Position numbers and translations under genes: made by a program. Below, one piece after another: positions 38,070 through 47,684 of a stretch of DNA of 64,000 bases. This DNA is from Colwellia maritima (GTDB lineage Bacteria; Pseudomonadota; Gammaproteobacteria; Enterobacterales; Alteromonadaceae). Positions within the stretch are counted from its first letter, which is position 1. Every line of letters starts with the position of its first letter. The notes under the pieces are model-generated. The model saw only the letters and a program-made list of their open reading frames with translations, searched no databases and had not been told where the DNA came from. The stretch spans positions 620,001-684,000 of the forward strand of contig NZ_JAKKSL010000002.1 of NCBI RefSeq assembly GCF_022669015.1, given 5' to 3'.

Positions 38070-40366
38070 ATGAAAATTTTAAAAAAAATGCATTATCACT
38101 ATGCGTTCAAGCCTCATTATTGGCGAGTATGGCAAGTGTTTCTACGCATGCTTTAGCCGCTGATGCAACTGCGAAAGAAAAAGTGGTTGGTATTGAAGTT
38201 ATTGAAGTTACGGCACGTAAAAGGACTGAAAATGTTAAAGATGTTCCTATTTCAGTGTCAGCGTTAACGCCTAAAAAATTAGAGGTGTTAGGTTCGTCAG
38301 GTATGGATGTTAGAGCATTATCAGCCAAAGTACCTAGTTTATTAATTGAATCATCATTTGGTCGTACTTTTCCACGTTTTTATATTCGTGGTTTAGGTAA
38401 TACTGATTTTGATTTACTTGCTTCACAACCTGTTTCTTTAATTTATGATGACGTTGTTCTAGAAAATGCTTTAACTAAAGGCATGCCCATGTTCGATATT
38501 GAACGGGTAGAAGTACTTCGTGGCCCACAAGGAACATTGTTTGGTCGTAATACCACAGCAGGTATTATAAAAGTTCAATCTAAAAAACCGACACAGGATT
38601 TTGATGCATCGATCTCAGCATCTTATGGTAGTTTTGACTCAACTGATTTACGCGTTGCGGTTGGTGGTGGTTTAACCGATACATTATCAGCTCGTGTTTC
38701 TTTTTTACAGCAAGATAGAAGCGATTATATTGATAACATAGCACCAGGTTTTGAGCAAGATGACCAACTAGGAGGTTACGGTGAAACTGCAGGTAGAATT
38801 CAGTTTTTATGGGAGCCTAGTGATAACTTCTCTGCATTATTTAATTACCACTTTAGAGATGCAGAAGCAGATGCACGTGTTTTTAGAGCAAACATTATAA
38901 AACCAGGCACAAACGAATTAGTAGACGACTTTGATCGCGAAGTGGTTTATCACGATGCCGCAGTACGAAACAACCAAACTATTGACATGAAAGGGTCTAG
39001 TTTGAAATTAGACTATGACTTTGGTGATTATACCCTAACTTCTGTCACGGGTTATGAGTCAGCTGAAATGTTCTCCGTTGGTGATATTGACGGTGGCTAT
39101 GGTGCAGCTTTCTTAGTGCCTGATGGTGCAACTGCAGAAGAAAGTGCTGCAATTATGGGACCTGGATTTATACCATTTCCTTCAGAAACAGGTGCTAGAA
39201 TGCCTGATCACTCACAAATCACGCAAGAAGTTAGATTTTCTAGCAATGATTTAGGCAAGTATGATTATCAAGTTGGTTTCTTCTATTTCAACGAAGATTT
39301 AACGATAAACAACCTAAGCTTTGATACGCTTGGTGGTGGTGTTCAAAATGGTATCGCCATACAAAATATGGAAACAACCGCTTGGGCTATTTTTGCCTCA
39401 ATCGATATTGAATTATCAGAAAAAATGAATTTGACTGCCGGTATTCGTTATTCTGATGATGAACGTGAATGGGACGGTACTTTAGTACAATCACCTTTTG
39501 GTGCGCCTAGCTTTAGTGAAAATGCAAAAGTTGACGATTCTCAAGTTAGTGGTGATATTAGTGTTAATTACCGTGTGACAGAGGAAACGAACCTTTATGC
39601 ACGTTTAGCAAAAGGCTATCGTTCACCGAGTATTCAAGGTCGAAGTTTACTGTTTTCTGAATCACATACCACAGCAGATTCAGAGTTAGTAACCTCAATT
39701 GAATCCGGTTTTAAATCTACCATGATGGAAAATAAAGCCCGTATTGACGGTTCAGTATTTTATTATGTTGTTGATGATCAGCAGTTAACAGCCGTTGGTG
39801 GTACAAGTAACGCTGCAAGGTTATTAAATGCAGATAAAGCGGTAGGTTATGGTTTTGAACTTGACTCAGAGCTTTGGGCAACTGACAATTTAGTGTTTGG
39901 CGCAAGCTTGAGTTATAACCACACTGAATTGCAAGACGATAACATTGCCGTTCTTGGTTGCGGTGGTGGTTGTACTATTACAGATGAAGTCAATAGCGAT
40001 GGATTTGTGTTAATTGATGGTAATTCATTACCACAATCTCCTGAATGGATTGGTAATATAAGTGCGCGTTGGACAAAAGAAATCGGTGATGGTGAGTTAT
40101 ACGTTTATACGGATTGGTCTTATCGCAGCGAAGTTAACTTCTTCTTATATGAATCAATTGAATTTACTGGTGATGCAATTACCGAAGGTGGTGTACGAGT
40201 AGGTTATGAATGGTATGGTGATGGTGCAGAATATGAAGTAGCTGCTTTTGCTCGTAATATTTTAGATGAAGAGCAACTAACAGGTGCCATTGATTTCAAT
40301 AACCTAACCGGTTATACCAACGAACCACGTTTTTTTGGTATAGAGTTTAAAGCTAATTTCTTTTAA
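38070..40366 (+). CDS. TonB-dependent outer-membrane receptor (one frameshift)
   Basis: This is an energised outer-membrane uptake receptor of 765 residues after repair. The true start is ATG 38070 with GGGAG upstream. One A is missing in the A8 run at 38081-38088; restoring it yields the signal peptide MKILKKNALSLCVQASLLAS ending near HALAAD. The TonB box region IEVIEVTARKR is followed by the plug (about 55-170, with VEVLRGPQGTLFGRNTTAG) and the 22-strand barrel, ending in Phe (EFKANFF). Its position next to deoB, udk, deoD and add suggests nucleosides or related compounds as substrate; the sequence alone does not show this. A bidirectional terminator follows. Confidence 0.9.
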
Positions 40367-40414
40367 CCGTTTGTTTAAGTAAACAAGGTTAAATCGTTAA
40401 TTAAACAATAAAGA

Positions 40415-40446
40415 AAAGGGCTAATCTCACTGATTAGCCCTTTAAT
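40415..40446. terminator. Bidirectional terminator between TonB receptor and argO
   Basis: AAAGGGCTAATC (40415-40426) and GATTAGCCCTTT (40432-40443) pair perfectly around TCACT. T-rich sequence follows in both directions, between two convergent genes. Confidence 0.85.
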
Positions 40447-40463
40447 TTTAAAGTAAGTTCTCG

Positions 40464-41084
40464 CTATGTTTCAAGCCAAGTCATAAATAGAGACCAAGCA
40501 ATAAACCACATAACCAAGCCGATCATAGAATCGATAATACTTTTAATTTTTGGTTTACTCAAATATACCGAAAGTTTTGCTGCGCTAAACGCTAACGTTG
40601 AAAACCAAACAATTGATGCCGCAATAGCACCCATTAAAAAGTAAATTTGTGCCTCACCTGAATATTGCCCACCAACACTACCAATCACCATTACGGTGTC
40701 AATATATGCATGAGGATTTAAAAAAGTAACAACTAAACTCGTAACAAAAATAATTTTCCAAGATTTAGGTGTTTGAATCTTATTTTTTCCTGTTTTTATA
40801 CCATCAATAGCTGCTTTGAATGATAGTGCACCGTAGGTAAATAAAAATAAGATCCCACCCCATGTCAGTAACGTGAATAGTAAGGGGTTAGCTGACAATA
40901 TTAAATTCCCACCTAAAACCCCCAACGAGATTAAAAACGCATCGTAGAGTATAAATAATCCTGCGGTCATTAAGTGATGGTTTTTATTTATTCCTTGAGA
41001 AAGTAACATTGAATTTTGACTTCCGATAGGAATGATCATACTCAAACTGAGCGTAAACCCTTTAAGTGCTGCTAAAATGATCAT
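40464..41084 (-). CDS. argO: LysE-family arginine exporter
   Basis: This is an inner-membrane amino acid exporter of the LysE/ArgO family with 206 residues and six predicted helices. The N-terminal segment GFTLSLSMIIPIGSQNSMLLSQGI and the LNPHAYIDTVMVIG signature are characteristic. It is divergent from a LysR regulator gene of the ArgP type, as in E. coli, where ArgP activates argO in response to arginine. That arrangement is the main reason to choose ArgO over other LysE exporters. AAAGGT precedes the ATG. Confidence 0.88.
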   Translation of the reverse strand: MIILAALKGFTLSLSMIIPIGSQNSMLLSQGINKNHHLMTAGLFILYDAFLISLGVLGGNLILSANPLLFTLLTWGGILFLFTYGALSFKAAIDGIKTGKNKIQTPKSWKIIFVTSLVVTFLNPHAYIDTVMVIGSVGGQYSGEAQIYFLMGAIAASIVWFSTLAFSAAKLSVYLSKPKIKSIIDSMIGLVMWFIAWSLFMTWLET

Positions 41085-41251
41085 ACTAATTACCTTTGAA
41101 ATGTGAACATGTCGAATATGGTTATTGGTGAAACTTACTTGTTATTGCAAGTCGTTTGATAAAAGAGAATGCAGTTTGCATTATTTACAATAATAAATAT
41201 AATTAATAAATCTTAATTATTATAAGTAAAACTTATGCAGAGGCGGATTCA

Positions 41252-42136
41252 TTGGATTACAAGTTACTCGAAGCACTCGCAGTTATTGTAGAAACGCAAA
41301 ATTTTGAATTAGCGGCAAATAAATTACACATATCGCAATCAGCAATCTCTCAACGTATTAAACTACTGGAGGAGAACTTTGGTCATCCCATGTTAATTCG
41401 CAGTCAACCAATAGAATTAACGTCAATTGGTGAGCAATTATTGAGCCATTATAAAAAAGTTCAGCAATTAGAAAATGAAATTTTACCAGAACTACTGCCT
41501 GACAAACCAACTAAACCAATGAAAATAACCCTTGCGGTTAGCGCTGACAGCATTGCGACTTGGTTTCTAAAAGCCGTCACACCTGTACTAAAAGAGCATT
41601 TAGTTGAGTTAAAATTACTGATAGAGCATGAAGAACGCACTATAGATAAGTTACGTTCAGGGGAGGCTATTGGAGCGGTTTGTACATATAAAACCCCGTT
41701 GAAGGGTTATCGATCTTTTGAATTAGGCAAGATGAATTATTGTTTAGTGGCTTCTAAAAGCTTTCGACAAAAATACTTTAGTAGCGGCGTAACCCGTGAA
41801 AGTTTAAAAATGGCACCTGCGATTAGTTTTGATCATAAAGACGACATGCACGTACGTTTTATTGCTAAGCATTTTGACTTAGCAGCGAGTGAATATTATT
41901 GCCACAGCATTCCCTCGTCAGAAGCATTTGTTGAGTTAGCAAAACAAGGGGTTGCCTATTGTTTATTACCTGAGTTGCAAATTAAAAAGGAAATAGCGTG
42001 TGGAGATCTGGTAAGGATTTGTCCAGATAAACAGCTTATTGAAACACTGTATTGGCATAGTTGGGTTTTAGTCAAAGGAATCAATAAGAAAATATCACAA
42101 GAGATAATAAGAGTAGGGCAAGCAATGCTCAATTAA
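41252..42136 (+). CDS. argP: LysR-family regulator ArgP
   Basis: This is a LysR-type transcription regulator of 294 residues. The N-terminal helix-turn-helix (about 15-40) reads NFELAANKLHISQSAISQRI. The effector-binding domain follows from about residue 90. Its similarity to E. coli ArgP (IciA) includes MDYKLLEALAVIVETQNFE at the start and GVAYCLLPELQIKKE. The TTG start gives the expected N-terminus, and GAGG lies in CAGAGGCGG about ten bases upstream. It is expected to control the divergent argO gene through the 167-base intergenic region, with arginine or lysine as effector. Confidence 0.9.
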   Translation: MDYKLLEALAVIVETQNFELAANKLHISQSAISQRIKLLEENFGHPMLIRSQPIELTSIGEQLLSHYKKVQQLENEILPELLPDKPTKPMKITLAVSADSIATWFLKAVTPVLKEHLVELKLLIEHEERTIDKLRSGEAIGAVCTYKTPLKGYRSFELGKMNYCLVASKSFRQKYFSSGVTRESLKMAPAISFDHKDDMHVRFIAKHFDLAASEYYCHSIPSSEAFVELAKQGVAYCLLPELQIKKEIACGDLVRICPDKQLIETLYWHSWVLVKGINKKISQEIIRVGQAMLN

Positions 42137-42236
42137 CCTAACCTTGGTTTACCTATTTCAACAAGTTAACCATATCTTAAACCGAGCTCAGATTAAGTAG
42201 AAATGCTCATATAGTTAGTGAGATTGCTATACATTG

Positions 42237-42264
42237 CGTTTAAGCTCACAAAAGAGCTTAAACG
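42237..42264. terminator. Hairpin between convergent argP and deoD
   Basis: CGTTTAAGCTC and GAGCTTAAACG pair perfectly over 11 bp around ACAAAA. It lacks a T tract, so its termination efficiency is uncertain. Confidence 0.45.
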
Positions 42265-42301
42265 GCTTAAATATATCGGTATTGCTATGGAAAAGAGTCG
42301 T

Positions 42302-43006
42302 TTATAAAACACTTTCTAATGTTAATTCCATCATATCTTTAAACGTATTTTCACGTTCTTCAGCGGTTGTTTTTTCACCTGTTTTAATATGATCAGACAC
42401 GGTAAAAACAGCTAACGCTTTTTTACCTAACTCAGCAGCAACTCCGTATAAGCCGGCAGCTTCCATTTCCACGGCTAAAATGCCATATTTTTCCATTACC
42501 GCAAACATTTCAGGTTGCGGTGTATAAAATAAATCAGCGGTAAAAATATTACCAACATGAACAGGTTGTTTTAAGCGTTCTGCTGTATTAACCACTTTAT
42601 GCAAAAGTGAAAAATCAGCAATAGCAGCAAAATCATAGTTGTTAAAACGTTGACGGTTAATATTAGAATCTGTACTTGCGCCCATCCCAATAATAACGTC
42701 ACGAATTTTAATATCATCCCGTACTGCGCCGCAAGAGCCGATACGAATAATATTTTCAACGCCAAACTCGTTATAAAGTTCAGTGGCATAAATGGAAATT
42801 GATGGGACGCCCATGCCTGATCCCATAACTGAAATGCGTTTGCCTTTATATGTGCCTGTGTAACCAAACATGTTACGAACACTGGTTACGCACTTTGCGT
42901 CGTCTAAAAAGTTTTCAGCGATGAATTTTGCTCTAAGTGGATCGCCAGGCATTAATACGGTTTCGGCGAAATCGCCTAACTCTGCGGAAATATGTGGTGT
43001 GCTCAT
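42302..43006 (-). CDS. deoD: Purine nucleoside phosphorylase, DeoD type
   Basis: The enzyme cleaves purine (deoxy)nucleosides with phosphate to free base and (deoxy)ribose-1-phosphate, which DeoB then uses. The 234 residues show [56 protein letters not shown] and the ribose-binding [12 protein letters not shown], all typical of the hexameric family. AAGGGAT lies eight bases before the ATG. Add lies 210 bases upstream on the same strand. The protein is intact. Confidence 0.96.
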   Translation of the reverse strand: MSTPHISAELGDFAETVLMPGDPLRAKFIAENFLDDAKCVTSVRNMFGYTGTYKGKRISVMGSGMGVPSISIYATELYNEFGVENIIRIGSCGAVRDDIKIRDVIIGMGASTDSNINRQRFNNYDFAAIADFSLLHKVVNTAERLKQPVHVGNIFTADLFYTPQPEMFAVMEKYGILAVEMEAAGLYGVAAELGKKALAVFTVSDHIKTGEKTTAEERENTFKDMMELTLESVL

Positions 43007-43216
43007 GAAAATATCCCTTGTTTAAGTCTTTAATTGTAAAGACGTAAGTTATCTGTAAATCAGTAAGTTTTTAGCCTGAATTTTTAACATGAATGCCTTA
43101 TTAAAGGTATTTTGATAAAAACCGCTATCAAGGGTGTTTCACTGATCTTGTCGTTTTCAAAATGAATTTTAGCAACTTGATTGTAAAAATCAAACGCTAG
43201 TTATATTTTTGTTAAG

Positions 43217-44212
43217 TTAATTATGTGATGACAATAATGCTTTTTTCTCACTATCAGATAAGAAGCAAACATCCAATGCATTTTGTTGTAATTGTCTAAT
43301 GTTGTCTTCACTAAGTTTTAATACTTCCTGCGCCACAATGTATTCATTTTTTATTTCAATGCCTTGAACAGCAGGATCATCGGTATTTAAACAGGCTTTA
43401 ATTCCCACACTAAGAAAAGTTTTTAACGGATGTTGGCTTAAATCGGTAACAGTACCTGTTTGATAATTTGACGTTAAGCAAGACTCTATAGCAATGTTAT
43501 TGTTAACCATATAAGTCATTAATTTTTCATCTTCAATAGTCGCTACGCCATGCCCAATGCGTGTTGCACCTAAGTCGTTAATGGCTTGCCATACACTTTT
43601 CGCTCCGCCGGACTTCCCGGCGTGAACCGTTACTTGTAACCCTGCATCGCGAACTTGTTTAAAATGGTCAACAAATAACTCGCCAGGAAAGTTAAATTCG
43701 TCACCTGCTAAATCAACAGCTACAAGCTCATTTTTATGAGCTAATAAAGCGCCTAATTCCAATTGACATTGTTCGACGCCAAACGTGCGGCTTAAAATAC
43801 CAATAAGTTTAATTTGAATGTTAAAGGTTTGCATGCCTGTTTTAACGCCATCAATAACCGCGGCAACTACGTCGCTAATAGGTAAATTGTGGTTCATCGA
43901 CATATAATAGGGCGAAAAACGTAGTTCAGCATAGTTTAAGCCGGCATTATGCGCATCTTCTACGTTTTCAAAAGCAATACGTTTTACATCATCGAGTGTT
44001 TTTAAAACGGCCACGCCCCAATCTAATTTTTTTAAAAAAGCCAACAAATCAGATTCACTTCCTTGAATTTGTACATGAGATATAAAATCATCAAACTGAG
44101 TAGCAGGCAAAACAATGTCGTTTTGCGTCGCTAATTGCCAAATAGTGGCGGGCCTAATATTACCGTCTAAGTGTCTGTGAAGATCAAGCAGTGGCAAAGT
44201 GGTGTCAATCAT
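43217..44212 (-). CDS. add: Adenosine deaminase
   Basis: This zinc enzyme converts adenosine and deoxyadenosine to inosine and deoxyinosine, which DeoD can then cleave. Metal ligands are visible in LDLHRHLDGNIRP near the N-terminus, in TVHAGKSGG and in LNTDDPAV. The sequence RIGHGVAT contains a catalytic histidine. The length of 331 residues matches the E. coli protein. ACGGAAA precedes the ATG. It shares direction with deoD, but a 210-base gap leaves room for a separate promoter. Confidence 0.95.
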   Translation of the reverse strand: MIDTTLPLLDLHRHLDGNIRPATIWQLATQNDIVLPATQFDDFISHVQIQGSESDLLAFLKKLDWGVAVLKTLDDVKRIAFENVEDAHNAGLNYAELRFSPYYMSMNHNLPISDVVAAVIDGVKTGMQTFNIQIKLIGILSRTFGVEQCQLELGALLAHKNELVAVDLAGDEFNFPGELFVDHFKQVRDAGLQVTVHAGKSGGAKSVWQAINDLGATRIGHGVATIEDEKLMTYMVNNNIAIESCLTSNYQTGTVTDLSQHPLKTFLSVGIKACLNTDDPAVQGIEIKNEYIVAQEVLKLSEDNIRQLQQNALDVCFLSDSEKKALLSSHN

Positions 44213-44421
44213 AGTTTATTTCCGTCTTTAGTAAATATACACCGATCAATTATAACGTTTTTTACTGGCTTGACCATGCGAATATACTAGTAATAACGCC
44301 TTAACACTGGTAAATTGATTGCGGGATTATTTATTTGGATGTCTAGACGTAAATAAAGACAAATTAACCTACTCCATACCTTCATACAGCAATGAGTAGA
44401 TCAAAGAAAAGAGAATGAATT

Positions 44422-45474
44422 ATGTATCAAACTGACGATGTGCGCATCAATAAAATCAAAGACTTATTACCTCCTATCGCATTACTGGAACGATTTCGGC
44501 TGTCAGAGCAAGCCATTAAGTCGGTCGTTTCTGGACGAGCTGCCATTCACAACATATTTAACGATAAAGATGATCGCTTATTAGTTGTGATTGGGCCATG
44601 TTCTATTCATGATCCTGAAGCGGCACTTGACTATGCTCAGCGATTAGTTGAACTACGTAATAAATATAAAGATAGTTTAGAAATTGTTATGCGCGTTTAT
44701 TTTGAAAAACCAAGGACAACCGTTGGTTGGAAAGGTTTAATCAATGACCCGTTTATGGACAATAGCTTTAAATTAAATGACGGTTTACGCATCGGCCGAC
44801 AACTACTACTTAAAATTAATGAACTTGGTTTGCCAACGGCAGGTGAATTTTTAGATATGATCACCCCACAATACATGGCTGATTTTATGTGTTGGGGCGC
44901 AATCGGTGCACGTACAACAGAATCGCAAGTTCATCGTGAATTAGCTTCTGGCCTTTCTTGTCCTGTTGGTTTTAAAAATGGTACTGACGGAACAATTAAA
45001 ATAGCAATTGACGCCATTGGTTCAGCGGCAGCTTCTCATCACTTTTTATCAGTAACAAAGTTTGGTCATGCTGCCATAGTTGAAACAACGGGTAATAGTG
45101 ATTGTCATATTATTTTACGTGGTGGAAGAACCACAAACTTTGATGCACAAAGTGTTAGAGATGTTACTCAAGAGCTAGAAAAAAGCGGTTTAAATACTAA
45201 AATCATGATTGATTTCAGTCATGCTAATTCAAGCAAGAAATTTGAAAACCAAATGTTAGTATCAACAGATGTTAGCAAACAAATAAGCCAAGGTAATGAA
45301 AATATCTTTGGTGTTATGGTAGAAAGCCACATAGTTGAAGGAAATCAAAAACTTGTTAACGGTAAAGCAGAAGTTTATGGTCAAAGTATTACGGATGCTT
45401 GTATTGGTTGGGATGATACAGAAACTTTATTAGCCCAATTAAGTGATGCCGTAATAGCCAGAAGAAACGTTTAA
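44422..45474 (+). CDS. aroG: 3-deoxy-7-phosphoheptulonate synthase (AroG-like)
   Basis: This class I DAHP synthase condenses phosphoenolpyruvate and erythrose-4-phosphate, the first step of aromatic amino acid synthesis. The 350 residues equal the length of E. coli AroG and align closely. Examples are LLVVIGPCSIHDPEAA with the metal cysteine, RVYFEKPRTTVGWKGL, GARTTESQVHRELASGL and GFKNGTDGT. The N-terminal feedback region is most like the Phe-sensitive type, although AroF or AroH type regulation cannot be excluded. A strong terminator follows directly. Confidence 0.92.
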   Translation: MYQTDDVRINKIKDLLPPIALLERFRLSEQAIKSVVSGRAAIHNIFNDKDDRLLVVIGPCSIHDPEAALDYAQRLVELRNKYKDSLEIVMRVYFEKPRTTVGWKGLINDPFMDNSFKLNDGLRIGRQLLLKINELGLPTAGEFLDMITPQYMADFMCWGAIGARTTESQVHRELASGLSCPVGFKNGTDGTIKIAIDAIGSAAASHHFLSVTKFGHAAIVETTGNSDCHIILRGGRTTNFDAQSVRDVTQELEKSGLNTKIMIDFSHANSSKKFENQMLVSTDVSKQISQGNENIFGVMVESHIVEGNQKLVNGKAEVYGQSITDACIGWDDTETLLAQLSDAVIARRNV

Positions 45475-45524
45475 CAACCTTTCAGCTCTGTTTTAAGCTA
45501 TTAAAAAATTATAAATCGTGTTAC

Positions 45525-45563
45525 AAAGTCTACTGAAATTAATTATTTAAGTAGACTTTTTTA
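45525..45563 (+). terminator. Terminator of aroG
   Basis: AAAGTCTACT (45525-45534) and AGTAGACTTT (45550-45559) form a perfect 10-bp stem followed by TTTATC. It lies only nine bases before the first possible start of the MoxR gene. Confidence 0.8.
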
Positions 45564-45571
45564 TCTCTGAA

Positions 45572-46525
45572 TTGACGCCTGAGATGATGCAAAAAACTAT
45601 TAACGCTATTTTAGAAAAAATAGAATCTGTTGTATTAGGTAAACCCCAAGAATGTCGTTTAGCACTTACTTGTATACTTGCTGAAGGGCACTTACTCATT
45701 GAAGACTTACCTGGTATGGGTAAAACTACATTAGCGCATACTTTGGCAGAAACTTTAAACTTAAGCTATCAACGCACACAATTTACCAGTGACTTACTTC
45801 CTGCTGATATTGTCGGTATTTCAATTTTTAATACAACTAACCATGCTTTTGAATTACACAAAGGTCCTATTTTTAATCAAGTTGTTTTAGCGGACGAAGT
45901 GAATCGTGCCGGCCCTAAAACACAAAGTGCATTGCTTGAAGCAATGGAAGAGCACCAAGTGAGTATCGATGGCACAACGTATCAACTACCCACACCTTTT
46001 TTTGTCATTGCTACACAAAATCCATTGTTTCATGCAGGTACTTATCCGCTACCTGAATCTCAATTAGACCGTTTTATGATCCGAATTTCATTAGGGTTTC
46101 CAGATGTAGACGCAGAAAAAAACATTCTACTTTCTACTTCTGGACTTAAAAATAAAGTAAAGGTTAATGATGATAAGCTCACCAATGTAGATGATTTACT
46201 TGCAATGCAAACGGCAGTTCAGCAAGTACATGCATCTGAAGTGATTATTGAGTATATCATTGCACTTTGCCATGTTAGCCGTAACGAAAACACAATAGCT
46301 TGTAATCCTTTATCACCACGGGCGGGTAAAGCACTTTTGTCTGCTGCTAAAGCTTGGGCATTTATAGATAACCGAGATTATTTATTACCTGATGACATTA
46401 AAGCTGTTTTTCATAGTGTATGTGAGCATCGTCTGGTTTTAAATACCCATGAGCAAGGGTCAGAAATAAGCATTAGCGAACAAATTTTACAATTAGTTAA
46501 TGTATTAAACCCACTTAATCGTTAA
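45572..46525 (+). CDS. MoxR-type AAA+ ATPase
   Basis: This is an AAA+ chaperone-like ATPase of the MoxR group with 317 residues. Walker A is DLPGMGKTTLAHTLA, Walker B VVLADEVNRA, sensor 1 VIATQNPL, and the arginine finger region ESQLDRFMI. It is the first gene of a MoxR-DUF58-transglutaminase operon, a common envelope-related cluster of unknown exact role. The first start is TTG 45572, and two ATG codons at 45584 and 45587 are alternatives. None has a strong Shine-Dalgarno sequence. The aroG terminator just upstream implies a promoter overlapping it or readthrough. Confidence 0.9.
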   Translation: MTPEMMQKTINAILEKIESVVLGKPQECRLALTCILAEGHLLIEDLPGMGKTTLAHTLAETLNLSYQRTQFTSDLLPADIVGISIFNTTNHAFELHKGPIFNQVVLADEVNRAGPKTQSALLEAMEEHQVSIDGTTYQLPTPFFVIATQNPLFHAGTYPLPESQLDRFMIRISLGFPDVDAEKNILLSTSGLKNKVKVNDDKLTNVDDLLAMQTAVQQVHASEVIIEYIIALCHVSRNENTIACNPLSPRAGKALLSAAKAWAFIDNRDYLLPDDIKAVFHSVCEHRLVLNTHEQGSEISISEQILQLVNVLNPLNR

Positions 46526-46541
46526 ACACTGAGTTATTGTA

Positions 46542-47681
46542 ATGAGCATACTTAACTCATTTTTTGGCCCTATTGTTAATCCAATAACACAAACAATTAA
46601 AGGCTTTATTAGTAAACGTGTTGATCGATGGCTTAGTAAACGCGTGCCGGGTAATTTTGAACATAAATTGTCTAGTCGTAATATTTTTATTATGCCTACA
46701 CGCTTTGGCTTTGCTTATTTGTTTTTCGATGTTTTGTTATTTTTACTGGGCACAAATTACCAAAATAACACAATATTATTATTAAGTTATTTACTGGCGA
46801 GTTTGTTTATCACTGTGATGATGCACAGTTTTTATAATTTTTCGCAGTTAACTTTTTCATCAACAGCAACCCAATATACTTTTGCTAATCAACAAGCATT
46901 TTTCCTCATCCATATTAAAGCGAATAAGCGACATTTTGATCTTAACTTTCTTTTTGCAGCTCAACGACAGTATTCAAATGCAACACTAGCACCTAATGAA
47001 AAGGGTGATAAAAAAATGCGCGAAAAAATGTTAACTCAAAAAGCAATATCAATAACCGTTGAGCAATGTGAGGTTGGGGAATGCCAAGTGGCATTACCTT
47101 ATTTAGCCACGAAACGCGGTATAATAAATTTAGGTAGAGTTAAGGTATATAGCGAATACTCGTTAGGTCTTTTTATTTCTTGGGCAATGTTAGATTTTTC
47201 TCATCAACTTGTCGTGTTTCCTCAACCAAAAAAATTAATGAATAGTCAAAACTATTTGTCAGGCCTGGAGGGTGACGACAAACAAAACCAAAGCAATGTT
47301 AATAATGCGTCATCAGGAACCGATGATTTCACTGAACTAAAAAACTATATAACAGGAGAGTCGCAAGCACGCGTTGCATGGAAACAGCTTGCACGTGGTC
47401 AAGGTAAACTCAGTAAACATTATGAAAATGAAGAAGGCAGCTTACGTTGGTTAAAATTAAGCGACATGCCAAGTTTAGAGATAGAAACTAAACTAAGTTA
47501 TTTATGCTATTTAATTGTTGAGTATAGTAAAAGTGAACAGGACTTTGGTATGTTATTAGACGTTAATTCGTCTGGTGTGGCCAATAATACCGCAATAAAA
47601 ATAATGCCCGGATCTGGTTACCAACATCAGCAAAACTGTTTAATTGCTTTAGCTAAATTTAACCCTACAGGTGCTAATTAA
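46542..47681 (+). CDS. DUF58 membrane protein
   Basis: This is a DUF58-family protein of 379 residues, 16 bases after the MoxR gene. Two transmembrane helices (about 60-80 and 82-100, FGFAYLFFDVLLFLLG and NTILLLSYLLASLFI) are followed by a large domain. The conserved DUF58 block is FTELKNYITGESQARVAWKQLARG, here at about residues 263-286, which in the family is usually DFRGLRxYxxGDxxRxIHWxxxAR. The partner ATPase and the transglutaminase on either side support a shared complex at the inner membrane. No biochemical role is established. Confidence 0.88.
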   Translation: MSILNSFFGPIVNPITQTIKGFISKRVDRWLSKRVPGNFEHKLSSRNIFIMPTRFGFAYLFFDVLLFLLGTNYQNNTILLLSYLLASLFITVMMHSFYNFSQLTFSSTATQYTFANQQAFFLIHIKANKRHFDLNFLFAAQRQYSNATLAPNEKGDKKMREKMLTQKAISITVEQCEVGECQVALPYLATKRGIINLGRVKVYSEYSLGLFISWAMLDFSHQLVVFPQPKKLMNSQNYLSGLEGDDKQNQSNVNNASSGTDDFTELKNYITGESQARVAWKQLARGQGKLSKHYENEEGSLRWLKLSDMPSLEIETKLSYLCYLIVEYSKSEQDFGMLLDVNSSGVANNTAIKIMPGSGYQHQQNCLIALAKFNPTGAN

Positions 47682-47684
47682 ATA

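Noticed and set aside
38120-38328. Start of the TonB receptor at 38120 without signal peptide
   Set aside because: Restoring one A in the A8 run yields a normal signal peptide from ATG 38070 with a good ribosome site.
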